Origin: Pipra filicauda
Taxonomy: Eukaryota; Chordata; Aves; Passeriformes; Pipridae
Assembly (NCBI RefSeq): GCF_003945595.2
Contig: NW_024103729.1
Location: forward strand, 1-64,000
Direction: 5' to 3'
Length of the DNA: 64,000 bases
In this document: piece after piece, positions 13,376 through 23,628 of the stretch
Position numbering within the stretch: the stretch's first letter is position 1
How the letters are laid out: every line of letters starts with the position of its first letter
The notes under the pieces: generated by a model
Database searches by the model: none
What the model saw: only the letters and a program-made list of their open reading frames with translations
Told to the model about the DNA's origin: nothing
Program-made: the position numbers and the translations under genes

Positions 13376-14974
13376 TTATTCTGTACTTTTATTACAAGAT
13401 CCCTCCCTGGACCCGTAGTGCTCTGGCTTCTCTGTAGCATAAGAACATGGAGTAAATAGGCAGGGTTTCTTATTCAACATATATACCATTGAAATCCAAG
13501 AATAAATTTTTTAAAAATCAGAATATGTTAAGAGAAGTGAAAGAACCCTTCAAGAGGCTTCCTCAAAAAAATTCATTTTCTCATATTTGACTATATTAAC
13601 TTTGAATCACAGAACATTCATAATCCTCCTTATACTGGCAGTTAGAAACAGCCTGAAATCATCAGTGACTTAGAGGTACTGCTGGAAGAGAACAGCTTTT
13701 GAGCAGTTACAGAAACTTTACACAACCGGTCAGGACAGCAGCTGTGCAAGTGAAATTCTGGAGAACAGTAGGTGCACATGCTGAATTCAAATACACATGA
13801 ATTAGTTTTGGGAGTAAGGATAACACCAGTATAGGAAGAAACAGAAACACAGGGAAAAACTATTCCAAAGGTCAAAATCTTCATGGATTTCAATGACGAG
13901 AGCTTCTGGTTGATTCTATAACTCCTATCTCTTGTTGGCACCTGAAACCCCCATGCAAAAACACTTCCACAATGCTCTGAAATGTTGTGCTTGCCCCTCT
14001 TATACATCCTTTTCCACTCAAGCAAAGGCCCCTAAAGCTTGTTCATACTTATAGAAAGGAGTTCTGCCCGACTCTGGTGTATTCCAGAATGTGCTGAAGG
14101 AAGCATCTTTGCAATCTGGCCCGCTGAGTGAGCTCTACAGGGTTCATGTCAAATCAAATGCCACTAGAAAGGCTTTATGGGAAGTCATTTTTCTCTGACA
14201 TTCCTGTGAGATGTTTCCTGCCATCTGGGATTATTCTGAGCTTTTGCCTGTCCAGGTAGATATGTTGCTCTTTGCAAGGACAAGTGACATCAATTGACAA
14301 CCTTTAGAGATGTAGCTCTGCTCAATTCACAGAATACACAGGAGCAGTATTCAGCTTAGAAGTTGTTACAAATTAAGGTAATGTAATAGTTACAGCCAAA
14401 ATCCTAATCAAAACATGTGCTTGTTCAAACCACAAACAAACAAGTAAGAGGATAAAGCAGGCTTCTAGTATTTGATATGTCTGTTTCCTGGGGTATTTGT
14501 GATTCATTTGGGAATCTGGATAAGCAAGGTGATGTGCCTCAAACCAGGAGGACTAATGTGTGGGACCTACAATATGCCTTAGCAGATAGATTGCAACCTC
14601 AGAGAGTTTGTAAGAAATAATAAAAGCCTGAAAAGGAATGGGGGACTTGTAAGAACAGTTTAGCAAAAAGTGTGAGCCTTGGCGCTTCATAAAGATAGTG
14701 ATACAGAGAATTGGCAAAAGTTGAGCAGAGTCAGACCTTTCAAACCAAATTAAACAGATGGCAAAAGCTTTCTCAGTCATATGAGGAGAAAATAACCAAG
14801 AAAATCACTGTGCACTGAGGAGCGAATAGAAATTAAATGCAAACTAGGTGTGACCCAAAAACTAAATCAGGACTTTGAGAATAAAAAAAAGATCAAAATG
14901 GGAAAATGGGATTAAGTAAAATATGAATTTATTTTTTTGGAAGTCATTCAGATAAACTTGTTATCTCATCCCTT
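13376..14974. other. Spacer between two LINE relics, no gene seen
   Basis: No recognisable repeat boundary or exon was found. The 127-codon - strand frame at 13642-14025 has no identifiable domain. A weak TTGAAGTCAATG-like trace (GGATTTCAATGACG, near 13886) may be another palindromic relic. Confidence 0.5.
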
Positions 14975-15975
14975 TTATTTTAATGACAGCTTGATTGTTG
15001 AGATAAAGCAAATGCAAAAGATTCAACCTTTCTGCTCTTCAGTAAAACATTTGATACATTACTACATGGGGAATTATTAGTTAAATTGAAAAAGATAAGA
15101 ACAAGTATCAGGACTGTAAGATAAGTAAAGAAGTGATTGAACAGGAGACGAGAGCGAGTTATGTTGAAAGGATTTCTCTCTCTCCCTGGAGGAAAGTTAC
15201 TAGTAGAGTTCCTTTAGGATTGGTCTGGGGATTAATTTTATTTAATATTTTCCTTAATGGCCTAGGCAGAAAAAGTAGGAGTGTACTAATTAATTTGCTG
15301 ATGATACAAAACTGGGAGATGTCATGAATACAGAGGAGGATTGGAATATTATACAGGAAGAATTAAATGACCTTGAAGACTGAGGTAGTAGAAATGGGAT
15401 GGAATTTAAGGTCTTGTGCTGCAAGGTCATGCACTTAAGGACTAATGAAAAGAACCAGCTATGAACTGTAGGCTCATCAGTAGGAAATGACAGAAAGAAA
15501 AACCACCTAGTTGTAACAGTCAATCATAGAATTACTATGAACTACTGGTGCACTTAGACCGCAGAAAAGGAAAATACAATTTAGAGATATATTGAGTAAA
15601 ATATTTTTAATGAAGCAAGGAGAGTATTTATGCCATTGGCCAAGGTGCTTGTTAGACATACCCTGAAATTCTAAATCCCTGTGGTTGAGGTGCAAATGTT
15701 CTGGGTTTTTTTTAACAGCTGTGAAGAGGTGCTGACTAGTATGAAGATCAGAGGAAAGGATGACCTGTCTGAAAAGAAGCTGTGCCCAGCAAAACAGAGG
15801 TCGAGAGGAGTAAAAATTGATATCTGTAAGTACATATAGTAAGAGGTAAATGCCAGGGTGAAACAAAAGCTCTTGAATTCACGTGATAATTTTGACAAGA
15901 GAACAAATGGACTTAAAGGGGCTATGAATACATTTGGGCAAGAAATGGAGGAAAGGAGTGTGGGAGTAAACACAG
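14975..15975 (+). mobile_element. Second decayed CR1/L3-type LINE copy
   Basis: Three reverse-transcriptase landmarks appear in order but in three different frames, showing at least two frameshifts. Motif A reads LFSKTFDTLLHGELLVKL from 15035. The VPLGLVWGLILFNIFLN stretch lies inside the open frame 15133-15327. The FADDTKLGD catalytic box lies at 15294-15320. The 3' part follows family order: GACCTTGAAGACTG (15370), AAGGTCATGCACTTA (15423), AACCACCTAGTTGTA (15499), GGGGCTATGAATACATTTGGG (near 15918). It overlaps the same element region as the copy at 12190-13375, so the two are separate insertions or a duplication. The affinity is with old amniote CR1/L3 elements rather than the young bird CR1 type at 33151. 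It is inactive. Confidence 0.8.
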
Positions 15976-17533
15976 AGCGAGACAGATTTATTTGCTGGGC
16001 TTATGTGATGTGATTCATGTCCTGGCACACGCTTGAACCTGATGACTCCTGGTCAACTCAATGCCCTATTTTTCAGGCAGCCTTGCTTCACAGTCCTTTG
16101 CTTGGCTGAGTATATTTTCTGGCACATTCTCAGTTGTACTTGTGGTTATATTTTATAACATAACCTCCTTGATATAACACAAATATTAGAGGATGTCTTT
16201 AGCTAATCTGTTCTCTTCTTTCCTGAGAGGCAAAAAGCAACAAAAGCCCATGTCTTGCAATGACCAGAACAATGGAACGAAGCAGAAATACAACTGCTGT
16301 TTCTTTACAACAAATTTGTTGCATTGCAGCAAAAGATACAAAATAATAATAAAATAGTACAGAAAATAAACACTTGAGTCCCATCCACTCAAAAAAAGAC
16401 ATTCAGGAATAAGAACAACTGCACTGAAAGACAGCCTCTAATTTTTGTCTTTTTGTTTTCATTCTATGTGCACATTTTTGGAAGTTCCTCAAGTATATTT
16501 CAAATTTAAAGCTCAGTTCATCAACCAGACCATTTTCCTCATGACTTAATACTACTGTTACTAAGTTTTCTTATATTCATGTAGTTCCTTCTTAGAGAAG
16601 AATAATACTTGCAATATTGATAGGAATCTTTTTCTGTGAGGACTATAGACTGTAATATTTTATAGCAATAAGTTAGTTCATTTCTCAGAATATACATAGT
16701 CCCGTTTCTTAACCAGACTAAAATTGTGAGCGTATAATTCCTGAGTTTTATGGTATTGCTATCAACAAGAATAATTGGGGTGGAGGGAGGGGGGAAGCCC
16801 TCAGTTTTCTCTCTGTTGAGTGACATGACTTAATCATAATGAATGGTAATAGTCTCAAAGATCTCCGCTGTATTTGTGGTGTAAAATCAAAACAGTCATA
16901 TTGTGCCTTTAATGCTGTCTCAAATGGATATTCTCATTATTTCATTCTGAGAAATTCTCTACCCTAGTAAGTCTCAAATCTCATTCTAATATTATGAATT
17001 AGCAATGCTGAGGTTGAGAAGCAGCAGCAGCATACTCTGATGCTGAGTAAATAATGACAATCCTGTGTTTCCCAGTATAGGGTCCTTTCTTTGTGATAAA
17101 CTAGTAAATTGAACAGGTTTCTCACTGATTAAGGAGTTACAACTATTGAAAATTTGAGATTTTTTATAATGACCCATGCATCTGACAAATATTGAATTAC
17201 AACACTTAGTCTGTGTAACCAACAGCTTATTTCTTTTTGTCGTGTGTTGTTGTGCTGTGTTTCATCAACTTCAGAGACAGTGATACAAAATAATGCAAAG
17301 TGACACCATGAAATACAATAAGATGTGACATAACACATTAGAAATTTAAAGAATGAAAAGCTTCAGTCAATTCAGGAAATAGGAACCCTATCCAAATTTA
17401 TTGTGACAAGTAAGAACAGTGCAAACACTAAACACTGTTTTCAAACCAGAGGGCACCATTGTTTTTTGGCCACCCAAATTGCTTGCAGACACTGCCGTCA
17501 TCTTTATTTTTAGTTTAATCTAATAGGCACAGA
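15976..17533. other. Noncoding stretch, nothing recognised
   Basis: AT-rich unique-looking sequence. Short - strand frames (16186-16392, 16539-16826, 16992-17222) lack domains or splice context. Confidence 0.55.
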
Positions 17534-17815
17534 GCTGCGAGCCTTTTCGGTTTGAGTGGTGTTTTTATTGTTGGGGGGTTTTCTTTTCCCATTTCCCCAG
17601 CTTGGCATTAGTATCTAAATATCTAAATTGGCATCTGAACGACTTGGCGTGATTGTCGGCAACTTTCCATTCCAAACAAACCCGTTCCCTGACATTTCAA
17701 AAAAATGTATTGCTAACGTGTTTCCAAGCATTTGTAAAAATCCAGTTGAACGCAGGCTCAAAATGGGTGAACAAAAAATCATCTGTGTTAGCAGAAAAGA
17801 AGTGTTTTCGGTTCA
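17534..17815. other. CpG-retaining block, possible conserved noncoding element
   Basis: At least nine CpGs occur in about 280 bases (TGCGAG, TTCGG, AACGAC, GGCGTG, GTCGGC, CCCGTT, AACGTG, AACGCAGG, TTCGG) within strongly AT-rich DNA. An open frame at 17628-17822 (64 codons) lies inside, but its start context and composition are not persuasive. The pattern suits a constrained regulatory element. Conservation cannot be shown here. Confidence 0.3.
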
Positions 17816-18772
17816 TAACTAGGGTATGCTAATTGAAAATCTAGAAACAGGCTGCTTTCCTGTAGAGTACTAAAGAGAATTGGAATATGAAACAACTCTC
17901 TTAAATCTGACTACTCCAGACTTTTCTTTCTCACTCTTTCACTGTCGTCTATTCATATCTGTCTGGTGATATTTAGGTCTGCATTAATGGATTAAAGTCC
18001 ACATTGATCTCAGTTGGAAAATATGAGTTGCTGTTGCTGATCACCCTATGCTATTGCCAAAGCCTTCTCCTTTGCTAGTAAAGTCAGATTCTATTGAAGT
18101 CTATCCCAAACAGTCATCTGTATAAACAATGATATGTGATTCTAAACTTCAAGCACATTTTCTGACCAGCTGTACTAACCATTTTTATGTAAGTTTTATT
18201 TAAGGGCAGCACTACCATGCCGTGAAGTCAGACAATGAAGAGATTAAAACTATTTTTTTTAAAAAGCAATTTTAGGGCCTGGTGACTCATTTGATTGGAC
18301 ACTAGCCTTTCATCGCAGGGAAAAGAAGCTCATATCTAGCTCTGACTGTTGTGTTCAGAAGTAATCTTTATGGGATGCTTATAAAATGTTTATAATGAAA
18401 TGAGTACAGGGATTCTTGGTTTATTGTCTTCACAATGAAGAAGAACAGGGAGCTGTCAACTAGTGTGCTTGCAGGTGAAAATTAAGTCTCCTGAAAGGGA
18501 TTTTAAGAACTGCTGAGCTCATACATGCACCTAGCTAAGTGAATAATATACAGGTGACTGCTAAAAAACGCATCTTTCCTGGCAAATGAAAATTAAATAG
18601 TGTAGAGGATCCTTCTAAATCAATAACTGCTATAAAAATCTCTGTGCAGATTTATTTTTGTGCACAAAAGGATAAAATCCAATGTTCATTGAAATGGATG
18701 AAGAAATAAATGAATTAAATATATGTTCTTCTGTGCTGCTCCTTGCTGACACTTTTAAAAAAGTAATGATTC
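17816..18772. other. Noncoding stretch, little recognised
   Basis: No gene is recognised. A weak palindromic-relic trace (GATTCTATTGAAGTCTATCC, near 18088-18107) is the only notable item. Confidence 0.5.
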
Positions 18773-18862
18773 CGGACCAGATCCTTAGCTAAACAACACA
18801 TCTGATTAGCTCCAATAGGTGGATTTTGTGTAAGTCAGATTTTCCAGAGCTAAATCTGCTAT
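18773..18862 (+). repeat. Degenerate palindromic MITE-like relic
   Basis: The sequence opens with CGGACCAGATCCTTAGCT (18773-18790), the reverse-complement type of end seen as AGAATCTGGCCC elsewhere in the window. It continues with GATTAGCTCCAATAGGTGG in the expected core position and GTGTAAGTCAGATTTTCC on the far side. The ends-core-ends symmetry supports an old inverted-repeat element. Confidence 0.5.
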
Positions 18863-20149
18863 TATTTGAGCTGCTTGTATTGCATCAGCTGAGAAAGCAG
18901 TTCAAATATGTTCAACTACATTTTAATGTGAGTTGGGATCCAAACTGGTACAGTTGTGGCAGAAAAAAAAGTTGTGTAATGAATTTAAGGCTGTTTGAGC
19001 AAGTTTCTTGACTTCATTGCCCTCAGGTAGAATAAAACTTGATACTGATGGGATTTGATACTGATGTGATTTAAAGCCAGCTTTTAATGTATTTATGTAA
19101 CTAACCACAGCTCATTTAAAATCTGGCCTGCAAGTGTTATTGTCTATTTAAAGAATTATATTCATATAATTTCATGATGCTGAGTTTTCAGTACACCCAT
19201 AAAAACAAGTCCCAGGAAAGCAGTCTTCCAGCTTTGTGTATTTTTTCACTGTAGTCAAAGAGGAACTTAGTGTTTTTCAAAATCTGGTTGGAATTATTTT
19301 TTTTTCTTATAATTTTAATGATTATTAGAACTAGGCAACTTAAAACTGAGTTTTAAAAGTTGATAGGTTTTCCATGAGGTAGTGGTTTGATGAAACATTA
19401 AAAATAATAAGCTCTTTTAAAAATAAACTTAGTTTCAATTTTTATTGAATAGCCAAATTATTGTCAGCCAATGAGGTGCCACATATACACATACAAAGGT
19501 ATGTATGTGAACATATATAATGGATTCACACTACACAGATAACACTTGTAATGTAGGCACACTCAGCTTTAGCTGGTTGTGAGAAAGGCTCCAAGAGGTT
19601 TCTGGGGCTGTACCTGTTATCTCATCCTATGACATGGATGCAGACATACTCCAGCGAACTGCTCCATTCCCATGCTCTGCTGGTTCTGCAATCTTCAAAG
19701 CAGAGGAGGGACCCCAGATGTGGGTTAAGTGATGGAAGAGCCATGAACTTCATCCTTAACCAGGAGCCTTCAGAGCTGGCTGCTTGCTTTTACAGAAGTA
19801 CTGCTAGCATTTTCCTCTGTACAGGGAAGTAGTGTGGGAGGCTGCAAGCCTCTTCTCACTCCCCTGGGATAGTCTGGCTTCAAACTGTGCCTTCCAGAGA
19901 GCAACTTGAAACTGGCATGGCCTACTGCTTATATTGTAATTTATGAACTCAGCAGTGAGTAAAATTGTTATGTATTCTCTATTCTTGCAGTTTCCAAGTG
20001 CAGGTTCCTCTGTAATAGCCTGCCAGTTTAATGAAAGTAAGGGTTGGGAGGGAGGAGGGCTATGTCCATTTATTCCTTGGTTTCTCTGGTACAGCTGCCA
20101 AGAAGAGAACAAATTGAAGCAGTGTCTTTTGTGATATGGACATCTGCTC
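18863..20149. other. Noncoding stretch, no gene seen
   Basis: Contains the 16-bp tandem duplication at 19039-19070. The part 19560-19800 is somewhat GC-richer and holds short frames on both strands, but no domain or exon signature was recognised. Confidence 0.5.
19039..19070. repeat. 16-bp tandem duplication, one mismatch
   Basis: TTGATACTGATGGGAT (19039-19054) is followed directly by TTGATACTGATGTGAT (19055-19070). Confidence 0.9.
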
Positions 20150-20290
20150 ACTGAATCTGGACAAGCCCACCATGTAAGTCACCAGAAAACCATCATGTGG
20201 TAATGACTTCCAATCATCAAAGGCCTGTCCAGATTTGAACCTGTGACCCAGAGGTGGAAAGTTTTCTATAACTGAGCCTTCCCCTGAACT
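20150..20290 (-). mobile_element. tRNA-derived SINE relic (MIR/AmnSINE-like)
   Basis: Read on the - strand, the 5' part looks like a tRNA gene promoter. GGCTCAGTT (20278-20270) fits the Pol III A box of tRNA type. GGTTCAAATC (20241-20232) fits the B box GGTTCRANTCC, 37 bases downstream and within normal tRNA spacing. Between them CACCTCTGGGTCACA resembles the anticodon-stem part of tRNA-derived SINEs. No acceptor-stem complementarity or CCA-proximal end is clear, and a tRNA-unrelated tail continues towards 20150. This is therefore a SINE body rather than a tRNA gene. The family name is not certain. Confidence 0.55.
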
Positions 20291-22730
20291 CACCAGTACC
20301 TGACCAGTTCACAGTCAGAAAAGAGTAAGAACAGTCTGCAGACAGTACTGATTTTCTGCACCAGATTCTGGAATCGCTTTTCCCCCTGTGTTTTCTGCAC
20401 CTTTGATGCCCTCACCACCATATAAGTTGTATAGCCAATATAAAAATTATCTACACCAGCTCTTGGTACAAACCATTGGGGATGTTTGTTTGTTTGTTTG
20501 TTTGTTTGTTTAATTATATATTTTTTAATCTGTACCTCCTCATGCTGGCTTCCGGAAAAAGCTGCCTGAAAATTTGTAAGGATACTTAGATGATATAGAG
20601 CTGACTATTACAAGAGGTGGAGGATCGGTTTCTTAATGCTTTCCTGTACTGGAATTAATATTGGAGCAGGAGAGGTCTGCAAATTGTGTGGCAATTTGAA
20701 ACAAGCAGGAAACTGAAAGGCAAGTGTTGTTTTCATGGGCATTTATACGAATATGGATCAATTGGTTTTGGAAAGCAGTAGAAATTCTGATAAAACAGCT
20801 GAATCTGACCCATACGTTTACATACTCCTTTTACTGGTTATACTTTGGCATATTCATGTGTTTTTAGCAACAGCTTCAAGCCACACAGCAGATGTGAAAT
20901 AAGTCACTGGTACTTTAGGCAATGTTAATATTGCTAATATTTATAAATATATTTTAAATTCAAATTCAACTGATGACATGAGTTTTCCTCTTATCTTTCC
21001 ATGAATTAGAGGTTCCAAACAGCAAATCAGCCATTAGGGGACAGAACTTTTTCCCTTCCAGCTGGAATATCAATGAGTTCTGAGAAAGCAATATGCAACT
21101 ACTGCTACTTTCAAAGTATCTCTAGAATGTGCACATAGATTCAGGTCCTGCAAAGGCAAACAACCTCTTGAGCTCACCCTTTCATTGATGGGAAAAAGTT
21201 TATATGCTACTGAGGCTATATTTTGCCATATTTCAGATTATTACAGCATGCAAAACATATTCATCAGAAAAAGAAAAAAGAAAGAATTAATGAAATCCTA
21301 AATTCTCAATTGTGAAACCACCCCACCCTTCTTCTAATTGTTTTTAAATCCTCAGTAAGAGCTCAATGCAGGGAACTGAAAGGCTGAACAAAAATATTTT
21401 TAGATCCTTATGATGCTAGTTTCTCTCAAGTGTCAAAGAGATTTTCAAATGATGAAGCCTTTTGCATTCTCATGTGAGTACTCTGCCTGGGTATACAAAT
21501 GAAGGGAAAATAAAAAACAAATAATAACTGAACTTTGCTGTGGTGTCCAGATTAGAACCTTGTTCTGTGCAGAAGCGATGGGCACGTAAGCCCTTCGTTT
21601 CAGGAGATCTGTCTGGCACTCATCAGGCAGTGTTACTTGATCACAGCTGGATAAAAATGCACACCCAGGGCAAATCTGTAAACACCAGCTTAATCTGCAT
21701 GGGAAAAGTTACTGTCATCTCCTCCGACAGAAAAAGCCTCCAGGACATTCCAGCAGTAACAGTCACTTCAGTTTGTTACAAATGTTGTCAGATTTAGACA
21801 CAAAACCATTATAGATGTCAGAAAGCTCTAACTGAAAAAAAAATAAATGTATTGCTTTTTAGGTGTTTTGGTTTAGAAAAATGAGGAAAGTCAGTAGTTT
21901 TATCACTATGACCAAAACAGTGTGTGTGAAGGGGTCTCTATCAGACAGCATGAGCTAAACAGCTACATTTTAGACTGTAATTCACAGTTTCCTAGGACAC
22001 CTTAAAGAAATTTTTCTTCTGGGGAGGGATTGTAATTGGATAGTATTTTGCGGGAGTCTTCTTAGTGCATAAACTAAAAACAACTCTGTCTTTAGGAGGT
22101 GCCAAAACCTGCTTTTGGCTTCCTATAACTCTGTCAATGGTCATATCTGCAATTGCAAGACCAGAGCCCATGACTCTTGTAATCAGCCCCAAAAAACATC
22201 CCGAATCACTTCATCATCAGAATAGCTATAAACTAATGGGGGGGAAAAGGGCTTTAATCAATTCCAGGCAGTTTCGATAAATAATGCAGTTAGAGATTCA
22301 CAGCTTGCTTGTCTTTTTCAAGCAGATATTCCCATTTCATTCCAAGAAAATATGCATATATGAAAAAAAAAAAGAGAGAAAAAAGGAAAAAGTAGGTCTT
22401 GGGACTTGATTTGGCTACCCAGGACTGGCAATGGAAAACTTTCATTTAAATTTAATGTGAGCTGGACCAGACCCCAGAGTTTCCAATGTGAAAATCCTAT
22501 TGCTACAAATTCCCTCTACGACCTTGTATCGTCCCTTCTACCTTCCCATGCCCACACTCATGCATAACAGAGCTGTAGAACGACTTGTTTCTGCAAAGTG
22601 TTAAATAGGAGGAAAGGGAACATTCAGAAGAAAACTAGGTATTTGGGGCTTTCTTCAACCCAAGATTAATGTCAAGAGATTTTTCTTAGCATTAGTGTCA
22701 GTGCTAGCCAGGAAAAATGATCCCATTAAA
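20291..22730. other. Noncoding stretch with one microsatellite
   Basis: A possible fragment end CACCAGATTCTGGAATCG (20349-20366) may mark another palindromic relic. The block 21540-21790 keeps a few CpGs (AGCGATGGGCACGTAAG, CTTCGTTTC, CTCCGAC) and an 85-codon frame without recognisable domains. Purine-rich runs occur at 21267-21287 and 22361-22395. Confidence 0.5.
20484..20511. repeat. (GTTT)7 microsatellite
   Basis: Seven uninterrupted GTTT units. The perfect repetition suggests it is likely length-variable. Confidence 0.97.
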
Positions 22731-22759
22731 GGGCCCCTCATGAATAATTCATGAGGCCC
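22731..22759. repeat. Odd palindrome centred on an A
   Basis: The arms CCTCATGAAT (22736-22745) and ATTCATGAGG (22747-22756) are perfect reverse complements around a single central A. Flanking GGG and CCC extend the symmetry with a one-base offset. The centre ATGAATAATTCAT resembles dimeric POU/homeodomain sites, which is inference only. Confidence 0.85.
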
Positions 22760-23582
22760 AATTTAGTGTTAGTACTGAGGGTGAGAGATAAACAGGTGAT
22801 AGAGTTTGTAGGGAAACCGTTGAGCTTGACATGGTATTTTGGCATTATTAATATTATTTTTTTAAAATCTCTATATGTATTAGAGGAAGGAGACTTAACA
22901 TGGATTTTAAGACTCAGGTTACTGTTCAACTTTGAGTTGAGGATCTGTGTGATCTGTGTTTCCAAATCATTAGTGATGAGCTATTCCCCCTAAGTGCCAT
23001 AAAGTAAAAAGCTCCATAGACAAGCTGGCAGTTTAGGGGCTGTGTTTGGCAACAGGATTCCTCAATTCTTTGCTGTTCTCTTCTAAGTTCATTGTGAGTA
23101 TGGAAGAATAGTTACAGAATGTAGCAATTAAGGGTTTTTTTCTCACCAAATTAAAAGTTACATTTTTGCAATAATTGTGGTAGTTGAATAATTTACGTCC
23201 AGGTAAATGAAATAGCATTTAGCACTGATGTTTGCTGAAAACCTTTTTTGTGTTTAGTGTAAAAAGGTGAAAACAAAACTGATGAAGAAGAGGTACAGGG
23301 AGGCCTATGAGCATGAGATTATTACCGTGTGTGTGAACTGTCAGACTTCAAACTACAACTGTCTTCTTTAAATTATAGCACGAGTTGGTAGATTCCAATC
23401 ACACAGAAGTTACTAGAGATGGTGCTATAGCTGGGTCAGCGGTCTCAGCTGCTCACAAAAAAGCTCCTAGTAAGGCTGTAGTAAGGAGCCTTTCATTTAA
23501 GCAGTATGTCCTGCTGATTTTCATGCATTTAGAAAACCAAAAAGAAGAGAAGAGATGCACAGTCGCTCAAGGTGGCTGGACG
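22760..23582. other. Noncoding stretch, nothing recognised
   Basis: AT-rich DNA with overlapping short frames on both strands (22751-22993 + and 22738-22965 -). The 127-codon + frame from 23385 has no recognisable domain. Confidence 0.5.
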
Positions 23583-23628
23583 TTGTGTCTTTTCCATGCT
23601 GTCCCTTGTAAGGGGACAGCATACACAA
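23583..23628. repeat. Strong hairpin-forming inverted repeat
   Basis: A perfect 10-bp stem, ATGCTGTCCC (23596-23605) with GGGACAGCAT (23613-23622), encloses a 7-base loop. An outer 6-bp stem TTGTGT (23583-23588) with ACACAA (23623-23628) stacks after a one-sided 7-base bulge. It is not inside a recognised repeat. A transcript could fold here, but the stem is short for a microRNA precursor. Confidence 0.85.

Noticed and set aside
13642..14025. 127-codon - strand frame
   Set aside because: Lies between two LINE relics, no domain recognised.
20232..20278. Functional tRNA gene on the - strand
   Set aside because: A and B boxes are present, but no complete cloverleaf or acceptor stem is seen; a SINE fits better.
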